Source: CAYZJV01 sp964482325
GTDB taxonomy: Bacteria; Spirochaetota; Spirochaetia; Sphaerochaetales; Sphaerochaetaceae
DNA: 64,000 nucleotides
Direction: 5' to 3'
Assembly: GCA_964482325.1 (NCBI GenBank)
Contig: CAYZXD010000003.1
Coordinates: 1 to 64,000 of the forward strand
The notes under the pieces were generated by a model, which did not search any database, had not been told where the DNA came from, and saw only the letters and a list, made by a program, of their open reading frames with translations. Below, piece after piece: positions 7,321 to 16,945 of this stretch; within the stretch, counting starts at the first letter, position 1; every line of letters begins with the position of its first letter. The translations under genes and the position numbers were made by a program.

Positions 7321-9096
7321 ATGTCAGAAATTGAACAACGGTTATCTGCCATTCGGCAACATATGCAGCAACAGCAGATTGATGCGTGGATCATAACAGG
7401 AAGTGATCCTCACGGAAGTGAATACGTTGCACCCCGCTGGCGAACCCGTGCCTGGATATCGGGGTTTACCGGGTCGGCTGGGACCGTGGTCATTACGGCA
7501 AATCGAGCATTATTATGGGTCGACTCCCGCTACTTCATACAGGCAGAGCAGGAAATAGCCGATACTTCCTTTGAACTGATGAAACTCGATACTCCATCGG
7601 TTACTGATTATAAACAGTTTCTTGTTGATTCGTTGGATTATGGGGCGGTTGTGGGTACGTGTCATCTCTATATGACCATGGCAGCAGCACGGGCTCTTCG
7701 TGCAGCTTTTGCACCTAAGAAACTGTCTCTGGTCTTTACCGATGATTGGTTTGACAACGTGTGGACTGACCGACCCGCAATACCCTGCAATCGGGTCACT
7801 GAAATGTCGCAGGAGATTGCCGGGGTTTCGGCACAGGAGAAAATCGAACATATCAGAGCTCGATTAGTGGAAAATACGTGTTCTCACACGATTATTTCCT
7901 CCCTTGATGATATTGCATGGATCCTCAATCTCCGAGGAGATGACATCCCCTATAATCCGGTCTTCATGGCATATCTTATGATCAGTCTCACTGACGTGGT
8001 TCTTTTTACCGATGTGGCGCATTTTGATGATGCTCTTCTCGAACACCTCACTCAGCTGTGTACACTGCGTCAGTACGATGAGGTTTTTTCCAGTTGCTCA
8101 GCTGCATGCAATCAAATTGATGTGTTATATCTCTGTCCTGAAAAGACCAATATGCGGCTTCAAAGCACCATTCCTGTCCGAGTTACCATCATGGAAGGGA
8201 GAGACATTTCCACCGAATTAAAAGCAAGAAAGACACCTGTGGAGATAGAAGGCATGCGTCGAGCTCATCTGCTCGATGGGATTGCCATGGTCACGTTGCT
8301 TGCACAGCTCGATCGTGAATCGACGGTGTTTACTGAAGTTTCTCTTGCGCAGCGGCTTGCTGAACTTCGTTCGATGCACGAGGAGTATATTGGTCCCTCC
8401 TTTGCTCCGATAGCCGGGTACCAATCTCACGGTGCGCTTAATCATTACAGTGCATCGGAAGCAAGTGACCGAGAACTTACCGGTAATGGATTGTTAGTGC
8501 TCGATACTGGCGGGCAGTACACGTGTGGTACCACCGATATTACCCGGACACTCGTATTCGGTGAACCTACCGAGCAGATGAAGCAGGATTATACACGGGT
8601 ACTTAAAGGGAATCTTGCCCTTGCTTCCCAGCGCTTTCCGCAGGGGACCTTCGGGTATCAACTGGATGTTCTTGCCCGACAGTATCTTTGGCAGGCAGGT
8701 CTTTCGTACGGACATGGAACGGGTCACGGAGTAGGGTTCTGCCTCAATGTTCATGAGGGGCCACAGAACATTTCTCCCAAAACAATCACAGCCCCGCTGG
8801 ATATTGGAGTCATTCTCAGTGATGAACCAGGGATCTACCGGACCGGTGAATATGGCATCCGATTAGAAAATCTTGTTGTCGTACAGAGGGATGCCACTAC
8901 TACATTCGGGGATTTCTATGCATTTGAGGTTCTCACGCTCTGTCCGTTCGAACGAAAACTCATTGTAAAAGAAATGCTGAGCGAGGTGGAATTGACGATG
9001 CTCAATGCGTATCATCAATGGGTATATGAAGAATTATCCGACCGAGTTCCGGAAACAGTAGCCACGTATCTGAAAGAGGCGACTTTACCCCTCTGA
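7321..9096 (+). CDS. M24 family Xaa-Pro aminopeptidase (XPNPEP1-type)
   Basis: Cytoplasmic metallo-aminopeptidase removing an N-terminal residue next to proline. At 591 aa it is the long, three-domain form: two creatinase-like N-terminal domains (about 1-150 and 155-315) and a pita-bread catalytic domain. Metal ligands are visible in order: Asp in VLDTGGQY, Asp in TTDITRTL, His in GHGTGHGVG, Glu in SDEPGIY and Glu in YGIRLENL. The ATG at 7321 is preceded by AGGAG. It lies 8 bp after lgt. Confidence 0.92.
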   Translation: MSEIEQRLSAIRQHMQQQQIDAWIITGSDPHGSEYVAPRWRTRAWISGFTGSAGTVVITANRALLWVDSRYFIQAEQEIADTSFELMKLDTPSVTDYKQFLVDSLDYGAVVGTCHLYMTMAAARALRAAFAPKKLSLVFTDDWFDNVWTDRPAIPCNRVTEMSQEIAGVSAQEKIEHIRARLVENTCSHTIISSLDDIAWILNLRGDDIPYNPVFMAYLMISLTDVVLFTDVAHFDDALLEHLTQLCTLRQYDEVFSSCSAACNQIDVLYLCPEKTNMRLQSTIPVRVTIMEGRDISTELKARKTPVEIEGMRRAHLLDGIAMVTLLAQLDRESTVFTEVSLAQRLAELRSMHEEYIGPSFAPIAGYQSHGALNHYSASEASDRELTGNGLLVLDTGGQYTCGTTDITRTLVFGEPTEQMKQDYTRVLKGNLALASQRFPQGTFGYQLDVLARQYLWQAGLSYGHGTGHGVGFCLNVHEGPQNISPKTITAPLDIGVILSDEPGIYRTGEYGIRLENLVVVQRDATTTFGDFYAFEVLTLCPFERKLIVKEMLSEVELTMLNAYHQWVYEELSDRVPETVATYLKEATLPL

Positions 9097-9137
9097 GTAC
9101 TCGCAGTATATTCAACACACAGAAGGAGAATCATTGT

Positions 9138-10784
9138 ATGGTAGCACCATTACAGAAACACGGAAAAATAACGAGAAAAGGCCCAGTAGTGCTCGTCATC
9201 ATGGACGGGGTGGGGTTTGGTAAATATGCTGAAGGAGATGCTGTTGCAGAAGCCCGTACCGGAACACTCTCAGCACTCTACGAAACTATGCCTTGGACAA
9301 AGCTGAAAGCTCATGGAACGGCTGTAGGTCTCCCCTCTGATGATGATATGGGTAACAGTGAAGTGGGACATAATGCCATTGGATGCGGACGCGTTTTTGC
9401 TCAGGGGGCAAAACTGGTCGCTCAGTCTATTGAAAGTGGGGCAATTTTCTCCGGTGAGACCTGGAAAAAGCTTATTGCACCGGTGAAGACGCATGAACAT
9501 ACCCTCCACTTTATTGGATTACTCTCCGATGGCAATGTACATTCCCATATCGACAATCTGAGAAAGATGATTGTTCAGGCAAAAAAGGAAGGCGTGAAGC
9601 GGGTCCGTATTCACACTTTGCTCGATGGACGTGATGTCGGGGAAGTGAGTGCCCTTGAGTATATCGATCCATTTGAGGAATTTCTTTCTTCACTGCGTGA
9701 TGAAACGTTCGATGCCCGAATTGCGAGCGGCGGGGGACGTATGGTTATTACCATGGACCGGTACAATGCTGACTGGAATATGGTGAAACGGGGATGGGAA
9801 ACTCATGTGCTCGGAGAAGGAAGGCAGTTTGCTTCCGCTCATGAAGCTGTTGAGACCTTGAGAAAAGAGACTGGTGCTATCGATCAGGACCTGCCCCCGT
9901 TTGTCATTGCAGAGGATTCGGTTCCCGTGGGAACTGTTGAAGACGGAGATAGTGTTATTCTCTTCAATTTCAGAGGAGATCGGGCACTTGAGATCACTAA
10001 AGCTTTTGAAGCTGAAAAGCTTGAGGAGTTTGACCGAAAGCGATACCCGAAAGTATTCTATGCCGGGATGATGGAGTATGATGGAGATTTACATGTACCG
10101 AACCAGTATCTCGTCTGCCCTCCTTCTATCGATCGAACGATGGCTGAATATCTGGTGGCAAGCGGCGTACGGCAGTTCTCCATAAGCGAAACGCAGAAGT
10201 ATGGGCATGTAACGTACTTTTTCAACGGGAACAGATCGGGAAAATTCAGTGATAAACTGGAAAAATACGTTGAAATTCCTTCCGATAACGTCCCTTTTGA
10301 ACAACGTCCGTGGATGAAATGCGCCGAGATTACCGATACCGTTATCGATACGATTGCATCAGGATCATATGATTTTATCAAACTGAATTATCCCAATGGA
10401 GATATGGTGGGACATACCGGGATCTATCAGGCGGTCATTTGTTCGATGGAGGCAATGGATCTCCAATTGGGGCGGTTGAAGAAAGCCGTTGAAGCTGCGG
10501 GGGGGATTCTTCTCCTCACTGCAGATCATGGGAATGCTGATGATATGTTTGAACACAAGAAGGACGGTTCGGTGAGTCGAAAGGAGGATGGTTCGCCCAA
10601 AGCGAAGACCAGTCATTCCCTCAATCCGGTTCCGTTCATCCTCTATGATGCGGCATACAACGGAGAATACAGTCAGGATCTGAAAGAAGATCTGGGGATC
10701 AGTTCTATTGCAGCTACCTGCATGCAACTGCTCGGGTACTGCCCTCCGGAAGATTATGATCCGAGTATCGTAGAGTTCAGTTGA
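9138..10784 (+). CDS. gpmI: 2,3-bisphosphoglycerate-independent phosphoglycerate mutase
   Basis: Interconverts 3- and 2-phosphoglycerate in glycolysis using two metal ions (usually manganese) and a phosphoserine intermediate. The 548 aa product is in the iPGM size range. Visible motifs are the first metal site VIMDGVGFG, the catalytic Ser in DMGNSEVGHNAIG, HIDNL, DGRDV, NFRGDRALE and the C-terminal TADHGNAD. AGAAGGAGA lies 10 bp before the ATG. It is probably the last gene of the lgt-pepP-gpmI unit, with a hairpin directly after the stop. Confidence 0.95.
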   Translation: MVAPLQKHGKITRKGPVVLVIMDGVGFGKYAEGDAVAEARTGTLSALYETMPWTKLKAHGTAVGLPSDDDMGNSEVGHNAIGCGRVFAQGAKLVAQSIESGAIFSGETWKKLIAPVKTHEHTLHFIGLLSDGNVHSHIDNLRKMIVQAKKEGVKRVRIHTLLDGRDVGEVSALEYIDPFEEFLSSLRDETFDARIASGGGRMVITMDRYNADWNMVKRGWETHVLGEGRQFASAHEAVETLRKETGAIDQDLPPFVIAEDSVPVGTVEDGDSVILFNFRGDRALEITKAFEAEKLEEFDRKRYPKVFYAGMMEYDGDLHVPNQYLVCPPSIDRTMAEYLVASGVRQFSISETQKYGHVTYFFNGNRSGKFSDKLEKYVEIPSDNVPFEQRPWMKCAEITDTVIDTIASGSYDFIKLNYPNGDMVGHTGIYQAVICSMEAMDLQLGRLKKAVEAAGGILLLTADHGNADDMFEHKKDGSVSRKEDGSPKAKTSHSLNPVPFILYDAAYNGEYSQDLKEDLGISSIAATCMQLLGYCPPEDYDPSIVEFS

Positions 10785-10791
10785 TAATACA

Positions 10792-10822
10792 GGAAGCCTC
10801 CACTGCGGAGGCTTCTCTATTG
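10792..10822. terminator. Hairpin terminator between convergent genes
   Basis: Perfect 9 bp stem GAAGCCTCC / GGAGGCTTC (10793-10801 and 10807-10815) with loop ACTGC, followed by TCTATTGT. The U-tract is modest. It sits between the gpmI stop and the stop of the convergent membrane-protein gene and may serve both. Confidence 0.6.
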
Positions 10823-11587
10823 TAATTGACTGAAACGACCCCGTGGGATGCCGACAACGGTCCCCAGAGCAAACAGAACGACACCTGCCCATACCATTGA
10901 AGGATGGACCCGGTGCAGATACAGCAGATGCCCGACGATCACCAATGAGATACTGATGGCGCGAAACATGATATGTTTGGTGCGTTCCCGAATATAGAGG
11001 GCAATGTAGTTGAATATCGCCAATATTCCAAAGAGTAACGGAACAAAAATCAGTTGACGGTTAGTAATCCATTGGCTTGGTTCAAAGGGGTAGCGAGCCA
11101 CCGATAGCGGAACTGTGGTACTGATGAGCAGACTTCCGGCTGCTCCCAGTACGGCAAATGGTATAATCTTGCCCGTATTGATACCCAGATGAAACAGACC
11201 AAGATATACCATCAATATTCCGGAAAATAACACAGCAAAAATTGCAATACGGGCGATGCAGGAGATACAGGGGAGCGTCAGGACCCCTCGGGAAACGAGA
11301 TATATGATGATAGGAATATCGGTGAGCGCCATACAGATGAACAAGGGAGGCATAAGATCCCGTTCAATTTCATTACGGCTGGTCATGGGTAGAAAGAGCG
11401 CAGAAATGGTTCCTGCCAGAGTAAGTAACAGGTGAAGTCCTGTTGCCGGAAGATATGATACATAATCCTGGTCAAATTTTCCGGGGAGAAGTTGCCCGAG
11501 CCACAGTATTCCCACACCAAAGGCAAGAACAACTACTATTATCCCATGGATTGATATGTACACTAGCCGAGTAGTCTTGTGACTCAT
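10817..11587 (-). CDS. Polytopic membrane protein of unknown function
   Basis: 256 aa with about seven or eight hydrophobic segments (roughly 9-30, 48-66, 78-98, 108-130, 140-158, 178-196, 204-222 and 226-245) and little else. I do not recognise a family. A short Cys pair (PCISC, near residue 110) lies at the start of one helix. The start is 4 bp after the stop of the upstream symporter gene, so the two are very likely co-translated and may work together at the membrane; no function is claimed. Confidence 0.7.
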   Translation of the reverse strand: MSHKTTRLVYISIHGIIVVVLAFGVGILWLGQLLPGKFDQDYVSYLPATGLHLLLTLAGTISALFLPMTSRNEIERDLMPPLFICMALTDIPIIIYLVSRGVLTLPCISCIARIAIFAVLFSGILMVYLGLFHLGINTGKIIPFAVLGAAGSLLISTTVPLSVARYPFEPSQWITNRQLIFVPLLFGILAIFNYIALYIRERTKHIMFRAISISLVIVGHLLYLHRVHPSMVWAGVVLFALGTVVGIPRGRFSQLQ

Positions 11588-11591
11588 AACC

Positions 11592-12827
11592 CTACATCAT
11601 ATCTTCAACTGAAACCCGATCATCCGGAGAGACAATTCGGGAACCGAATACTGATCCATACACTGCCACCATAGTATCTACACTGAGCGAAGTAAGCTGA
11701 AGCAACGGCAGGAGAATAAGAATTCCTGATGAGAATAGGAGTGCATTATCTGCCTGCATTCCCTGCAACACCAGTACCATAATAAACGGCACTTCGATTC
11801 CCAGGGAGAAGGATGATGCTAGAGAGAAGAGCGCTGAGAACAGAGCAATAGTCGCCATACTTTGCACAGAGAGTTCAGCACCGCTACTTCGCAGTATCAT
11901 AACTACAATAAATGTAGCAATCAGTGCACTTCCACCTCGACCAATAATGGTAAGCAGGGGAGTTGCAATTCCTCCCACCCGTTTTCTTACTCCACAGTTT
12001 TTCTGTGAAAGTGCAAAAATGGCCGTAGTACCAAACAGAAGATTTCCAGAAAAGCCACTGGATAAGAGAGCGCCAAGTGATCCAAGCAGCATACTGTAGG
12101 GATTTCCTCCTCTGAATCGCGTGAATATCCCGAAGAGCAGTGGCAGTACCACAATCAGGGCAACTACAGCTACCACTAGGATACTGACGGCAAAGAACAG
12201 ATGGTGAGATAGTACCGTGGCGATAGGAAATTCGCGAGACCATTGAGCGCTGATCAACAGTACGAATACCGCCCCGAAAACAGTCATAATACGGGCGAGA
12301 CGAAGCATCGCTTCAGCGAATGAATTTACTATCACATATGCCGGACGAAGCACTTCTCTATTCGGACGCATTGCCATGCCGAAAAGGAACGCTATGACCA
12401 TGATAGGCAGCAGGGATGTTGCACTGCGGGTGAACTGAGTAAAAGCATTTTCGGAAACAAACAAATTGGGTAACGAGGAAAAATCAAAGAATGATAAAGA
12501 GGTTGTCTGCCCGCCTGGTATTTGGGTAAAGGGGATGGGAGAAACCATAGCCAGGGCCATCCCGAGAAAGCTCAGCACGATCGTGGTAAACAATCCCCAG
12601 AAAATTGCAGATGAAAATACGATAAAGGTATCTTTATAGCGTCTCAACGACGCAGCTGCTGCTGTGTACAGGGTAAATACAATCGGGTACAGCATAAAAA
12701 TGCCGAGCTGGAGTGCAACCGGAACGACGGCATCAAGGAACGTTGCATAGGGTTGCCAGTCATGCAGTAGCAGGCTGGCTGCAATACCGAAGATAACCGC
12801 TACAGGGTAGGTGATCCATGTCTTCAT
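11592..12827 (-). CDS. Divergent dicarboxylate/amino acid:cation symporter (DAACS family)
   Basis: 411 aa secondary transporter with about eight hydrophobic helices. The reentrant-loop region SSGFSGNLLFGTTAIFALS followed by GVRKRVGGIATPLLTIIGRGGSALIA matches the HP1-TM7 part of GltP-type carriers, but the sodium-site signature NMDGT is replaced by IGRGG. This makes the coupling ion and substrate uncertain. The protein ends in an acidic tail. It is the first gene of a two-gene unit with the unknown membrane protein. The ATG at 12825-12827 lacks a Shine-Dalgarno and lies 7 bp after a -10-like box. Confidence 0.75.
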   Translation of the reverse strand: MKTWITYPVAVIFGIAASLLLHDWQPYATFLDAVVPVALQLGIFMLYPIVFTLYTAAAASLRRYKDTFIVFSSAIFWGLFTTIVLSFLGMALAMVSPIPFTQIPGGQTTSLSFFDFSSLPNLFVSENAFTQFTRSATSLLPIMVIAFLFGMAMRPNREVLRPAYVIVNSFAEAMLRLARIMTVFGAVFVLLISAQWSREFPIATVLSHHLFFAVSILVVAVVALIVVLPLLFGIFTRFRGGNPYSMLLGSLGALLSSGFSGNLLFGTTAIFALSQKNCGVRKRVGGIATPLLTIIGRGGSALIATFIVVMILRSSGAELSVQSMATIALFSALFSLASSFSLGIEVPFIMVLVLQGMQADNALLFSSGILILLPLLQLTSLSVDTMVAVYGSVFGSRIVSPDDRVSVEDMM

Positions 12828-12863
12828 ATGTGCAACAGTATCCTATCAGTTTGCATAAGTCAA
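12828..12863 (-). promoter_or_regulatory. Candidate leaderless promoter of the DAACS symporter gene
   Basis: Minus strand: TTGACT (12858-12863), 17 bp spacer, TACTGT (12835-12840), 7 bp, ATG. The -35 overlaps the stop codon of the upstream GH13 gene. The -35 matches 5 of 6 and the -10 only 3 of 6. Confidence 0.45.
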
Positions 12864-15800
12864 TTAAGTTGTTCCAGCAGCTTCTGCACCTGATAACCAG
12901 CATGGAGATCGCTTTTCAACAGGGCAAGCAATATGCGCTTTGCTGCCTCAATAACTTCGGAACCACTGTGAATACAGACTCCCAGGAAGATTAGGAACAC
13001 CGTATCCTGGAAATTCTCTTTATGGTACCATCGCACCTGTTGATACTCATTGACTCCGATAGCATGGCAGAACTCTGGGCTGTCAAGCAGCTGTTGAAGA
13101 ATCTGCTTAGGGGACGGCTCTTCCTTGAGCAGTTCCCGGGAAACCTCCTTAACATCAAGTGTCAAAAAGATGCTTCTTTGCAGCATTCGCTCTAGTTGTG
13201 CGCTATCCCCGTTGATCTCAGCTGCGATATCGGCAAAGAATTCGGGAAGGAGCAGTGATTGAGCTACTGATCCAGCTTCATGCAGAGCTGTATCATGCGG
13301 GAGAAAGGCTTTGAGCATGAGCGATGCAATGACGAGCAACGGCAATTCATCCATGATTCTCGCACCATCAAGAAACAGATTTCCTGAGAGGTCTTCATCG
13401 AAACAGCTCATGAGATTCTGCAGTTCCTGAAGGACCTGTTTGGGGTCGATTTCCTCCCGGATGGAAGGGAGTGCGGCACGACTTGCATAATCGAGTGTTT
13501 CATATCGGGTTGAAAGCCGTGCATATCCTTCACCGGCAAGGAGAATGAACTTCCGTATATCTTTGCTTTTCAGTCTTTCTCCTCGTACCATCCTTCGTAC
13601 GGTAGACAGCATGGCTTCACCACGAAAATTATCGAGAGCCTGGAAGATGGGCTGCAATCGTATCAATGCCAGATCACGTTCAAAAGTAGCCGTTCCCCGG
13701 CCGTTCAAATGACGGTACAGCGCCTCGTAAGAGCCGTCATGATCTTCAACCTCGCGAATATTGAGGTATACACGGGTCTCATAGCCATTCAACGAGACCC
13801 ATAATCCCTCATCAAAAATATTCATGGAAGGAACTATGTATGTCAGTGCTTCGGGATATCGTTCATATATCGTGTACTGTCGGCCTCCCATGGTCAATCC
13901 AAGACTATCTCCGAGGGAAATGGTACGGGTGGAACGACTTCCATCGGAATAGCGGATCATCTTCGGTGCCGAGGTAAATATGCTGCCTTGAGCCATCTCA
14001 TATTGGTTGTTATACAACACAAGTGCACGACGCTCAGCTGTGCCGTTTACATAGGCAAAAACAGATTCCTGCACGTGATTATTATCGGAAACATCAAAAA
14101 GTTCAAAGTAATCGACACCACTGAAGATATACCGCATCCGCAGTAATCCGAATATTCTTCGGTAGTGTTCTCCCACCAGATGTTCATCGGGATATTCATT
14201 CCAGTAGGCACGACGATACTCCATGCCGTACTTCTCTCGGAATCCTTCAATCTGACCATGTCCGAACATCGGCAGACCGGGCATGGTGGCAAGCAGTGTA
14301 CACACACCGAAATACTTGTCCGCAGTTCCGAACTGAGCAACTGCAGTCTCTTCATCAGGGTTATTCATGAAATTGACAAATCGTTTCAGAATCTCCGGGT
14401 CAAAAGATATAGTATTTCTGATTGTGTCACGATATTTCTGATTTTCCTGATTTTTCAGCATATTCATAAAGGCACTGTTGTACACACGATGCATCCCGAG
14501 TGTGCGGACAAAGTATCCTTCCATCATCCAGAAAGCCTCTGCAAGCAGTAAAGTGTCGGGAACCTCCGATGCAATCCGGTCAACAACTTCACGCCAGAAT
14601 TCCTGGGGAATTCTCTCGTGGAACTCTGCGTCACTCATGCCGGCTTCAGCGCGGCCCGGGATGTCTCCACCACTACCGGGCTGCGGATACCATAACCGTT
14701 GAATATGGCGTTTTGCCAATGTCATCGCTGCATCGAATCGAATGATATGAAAGTTTCTTGCGACATGAAGAATCTGTTGAATAACAGCCTCTCTGGTCTC
14801 AGGATTGAGAAAATCAAGCTGTGCGGTATCATTCCAGGGCATTGAAGTTCCATCATTTCCGTGAAAGATGTACTGAACCTCATGGTGATCACGATCAACT
14901 CTTCGGTATGTGACCGCAGCATCACTTCGATCGTAGTAGTGATCTTCTATCTTGATTTCAATTCTTGGATCGGGAGAAAGATCCTCTCCATGGTAGGTGT
15001 AGGATGGAAACGGCGGATACGAGGTACGTACAAAATATTCCGGATGGTACAATGCCCATTCACTATCGAGACCGGTGTGGTTAGGTACCATGTCACTTGC
15101 GAGACGGATACCGCGTGCTTTGCATCGTTGATCAAGCTGATGCAAAGCTTCCCATCCTCCGATGGAAGAGGCAATCTCATATCCTTTCAACGAGTATGCA
15201 GAAGCCTCGGCCTCAGGATTTCCACAGAGATTTTTTATCCGCTTTGAGGCATTGCTCCGTTCCCACAGTCCGATCAGCCAGAGGGCGGTAAAACCTCGTT
15301 CTGCAATTAAATCAAGTTCCCGATCAGGAATCGCATCAAGTGTCTGCACCGGATATCCATAATACCGAGAGAGCTGATCAAGCCAGACCAGAGTGCTCTT
15401 TGCCAGCATTACCACATTGGGCATCCAGTTCTGATCAGTACTGTATGCTTCATACTCCTGTTGTGAATAATCGTATGAGAGCACCTGAGATGGTCCTGGA
15501 CCTCCACCGATAAACCGGGGTTTCTCTTCTTCCTGAATGAAATCAACCGCACGCAGCAATTGTTCCCGGAGTGTATCGGGGATGAAGTCTTTCCATTGGC
15601 GTAGGATATAGGAAATCTGTGCACTGAGTGAATCGGGATGAGCTTTTGCGGGGGAGGTGAGGAAGGAAAAGAGATCTTCGTCATCGGATCCGAGATGCGC
15701 AGCATTCTGTGTGTAAGCGCCCATGAGGGTGCTGATGGAGAGAGCGGCAGGGGGGAAAGTGACCCCTTCCGGTTTCACCAATGGCTTTGCCGCTTTCACG

Positions 15801-16237
15801 AGTGCGGGATTCTCGAGAAGCACCTGATGGATGAAAAATCCGCGCGTAGCTTCCTCAGTGAAATCGGGATCTTCCGGGGTTTGATCAGTCAGCAACAATG
15901 AAGGAAATTCCCGTGCATAGAAGGCAAGTGTCTCCTTGCAGGAATGCTCCCGCGTAATCTGTGGGGAGAGGCGAGAGAAGAAATCATGATCCTGCTCAGT
16001 AAGATAACGGCTTACGACACTTTGATAGAGAACGTGGAGCAATCCTGTTGCATGCAGTTTTGCCGCAGAGAGGTATTGTTCTCCCCCAGATCTGCGTTTC
16101 ACCTCGTTATACCGGTATGCAAGCGATTTTGCCTGCTCATATAATCCCTGTATCGTTCCATTAGCTGCGAATACGGGTTTCTGAAAAACTATTTCCTGCC
16201 GGGTTTTCCGAGCGATTCGAAGATCTCTAGCTGTCAT
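12860..16237 (-). CDS. Large GH13 alpha-amylase-family protein
   Basis: 1125 aa cytoplasmic-looking protein (no signal peptide) with a GH13 barrel in the middle. Conserved region I is DMVPNHTG (382-389), region II IIRFDAAMT with nucleophile Asp502, region III LLAEAF with acid/base Glu567, and region IV MNNPDEE with Asp628. In region IV the usual His of NHD is Pro. The first 280 residues and the last 350 are mostly helical and match no domain I know. Likely acts on alpha-glucans or transfers glucosyl/maltosyl units; hydrolase versus transferase cannot be decided. The ATG at 16235-16237 has AGGGGG 6 bp upstream. Confidence 0.85.
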   Translation of the reverse strand: MTARDLRIARKTRQEIVFQKPVFAANGTIQGLYEQAKSLAYRYNEVKRRSGGEQYLSAAKLHATGLLHVLYQSVVSRYLTEQDHDFFSRLSPQITREHSCKETLAFYAREFPSLLLTDQTPEDPDFTEEATRGFFIHQVLLENPALVKAAKPLVKPEGVTFPPAALSISTLMGAYTQNAAHLGSDDEDLFSFLTSPAKAHPDSLSAQISYILRQWKDFIPDTLREQLLRAVDFIQEEEKPRFIGGGPGPSQVLSYDYSQQEYEAYSTDQNWMPNVVMLAKSTLVWLDQLSRYYGYPVQTLDAIPDRELDLIAERGFTALWLIGLWERSNASKRIKNLCGNPEAEASAYSLKGYEIASSIGGWEALHQLDQRCKARGIRLASDMVPNHTGLDSEWALYHPEYFVRTSYPPFPSYTYHGEDLSPDPRIEIKIEDHYYDRSDAAVTYRRVDRDHHEVQYIFHGNDGTSMPWNDTAQLDFLNPETREAVIQQILHVARNFHIIRFDAAMTLAKRHIQRLWYPQPGSGGDIPGRAEAGMSDAEFHERIPQEFWREVVDRIASEVPDTLLLAEAFWMMEGYFVRTLGMHRVYNSAFMNMLKNQENQKYRDTIRNTISFDPEILKRFVNFMNNPDEETAVAQFGTADKYFGVCTLLATMPGLPMFGHGQIEGFREKYGMEYRRAYWNEYPDEHLVGEHYRRIFGLLRMRYIFSGVDYFELFDVSDNNHVQESVFAYVNGTAERRALVLYNNQYEMAQGSIFTSAPKMIRYSDGSRSTRTISLGDSLGLTMGGRQYTIYERYPEALTYIVPSMNIFDEGLWVSLNGYETRVYLNIREVEDHDGSYEALYRHLNGRGTATFERDLALIRLQPIFQALDNFRGEAMLSTVRRMVRGERLKSKDIRKFILLAGEGYARLSTRYETLDYASRAALPSIREEIDPKQVLQELQNLMSCFDEDLSGNLFLDGARIMDELPLLVIASLMLKAFLPHDTALHEAGSVAQSLLLPEFFADIAAEINGDSAQLERMLQRSIFLTLDVKEVSRELLKEEPSPKQILQQLLDSPEFCHAIGVNEYQQVRWYHKENFQDTVFLIFLGVCIHSGSEVIEAAKRILLALLKSDLHAGYQVQKLLEQLN

Positions 16238-16310
16238 GTGAACCCCCTGTTGGTCTCGATCTTATCGGGAAAAAACCACCCTTTTAGTATCGCCTCCAGA
16301 GTCGACCACG

Positions 16311-16895
16311 TCAACAGGAATCCAGAGATCCCACCGTTCGGGTTATAGGTAATGCACTTGTTTGGCAGTTTTGATCAAACCACATCTGTAACAGGGAAGC
16401 AGCACAGGAGAATACAAGAGGAAGTTCTGCTTCCTCCATGACAGAAAATCTACTGAGTACATAGGAGGCTACATCCTGCCGATTAGGCCTCCCGATACCA
16501 ATACGCATCCGATACCAATCGGTGCTTTTTAATTCCTGAGCAATGCTTCGCAATCCATTATGTCCTGCTGGAGATCCTCCCTGTTGCAGGCGAACGGTGC
16601 GAAAGGGGAGCTCTATGTCATCATGGACAATTAAGAGTTCCTGTGGATCAAGGGAAAAATATCGGAGGAAAGCCCCGACACTCTTTCCACTTGCATTCAT
16701 AAAAGTCATGGGTTTGAGCAGGTAGAGATCCTGTGATGTATAACGCCCTTTTGTCCACTGTCCATGAAACTTTTCCTGCCACGGAGTCTGCAATGATAGT
16801 TCACGAAACGCGTCAAGAAAAAGAAATCCTGCATTATGTCGTGTCAGCGTATACCGTGGTCCTTTATTGCCGAGAAAGACGATCAATCGTATCAT
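16311..16895 (-). CDS. pth: Peptidyl-tRNA hydrolase
   Basis: Releases tRNA from peptidyl-tRNA that dropped off the ribosome. 194 aa, normal for Pth. The catalytic His is in TRHNAGF, with the conserved Asn in KPMTFMNASG, Asp in HDDIELPF and Asn in AGHNGLRSI. No Shine-Dalgarno precedes the ATG at 16893-16895, but a -10-like TATGAT ends 9 bp upstream. It is divergent from the YqfO-like gene. Confidence 0.95.
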   Translation of the reverse strand: MIRLIVFLGNKGPRYTLTRHNAGFLFLDAFRELSLQTPWQEKFHGQWTKGRYTSQDLYLLKPMTFMNASGKSVGAFLRYFSLDPQELLIVHDDIELPFRTVRLQQGGSPAGHNGLRSIAQELKSTDWYRMRIGIGRPNRQDVASYVLSRFSVMEEAELPLVFSCAASLLQMWFDQNCQTSALPITRTVGSLDSC

Positions 16896-16933
16896 GATGG
16901 TTACATCATAGATGGTTGGCTCCTACGGAGCAA
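16896..16933 (-). promoter_or_regulatory. Candidate leaderless promoter of pth
   Basis: Minus strand: TTGCTC (16928-16933), 17 bp spacer, TATGAT (16905-16910), 9 bp, ATG. The -35 is weak (3 of 6) and the -10 good (5 of 6). Confidence 0.42.
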
Positions 16934-16945
16934 GGAGGTTCGATG

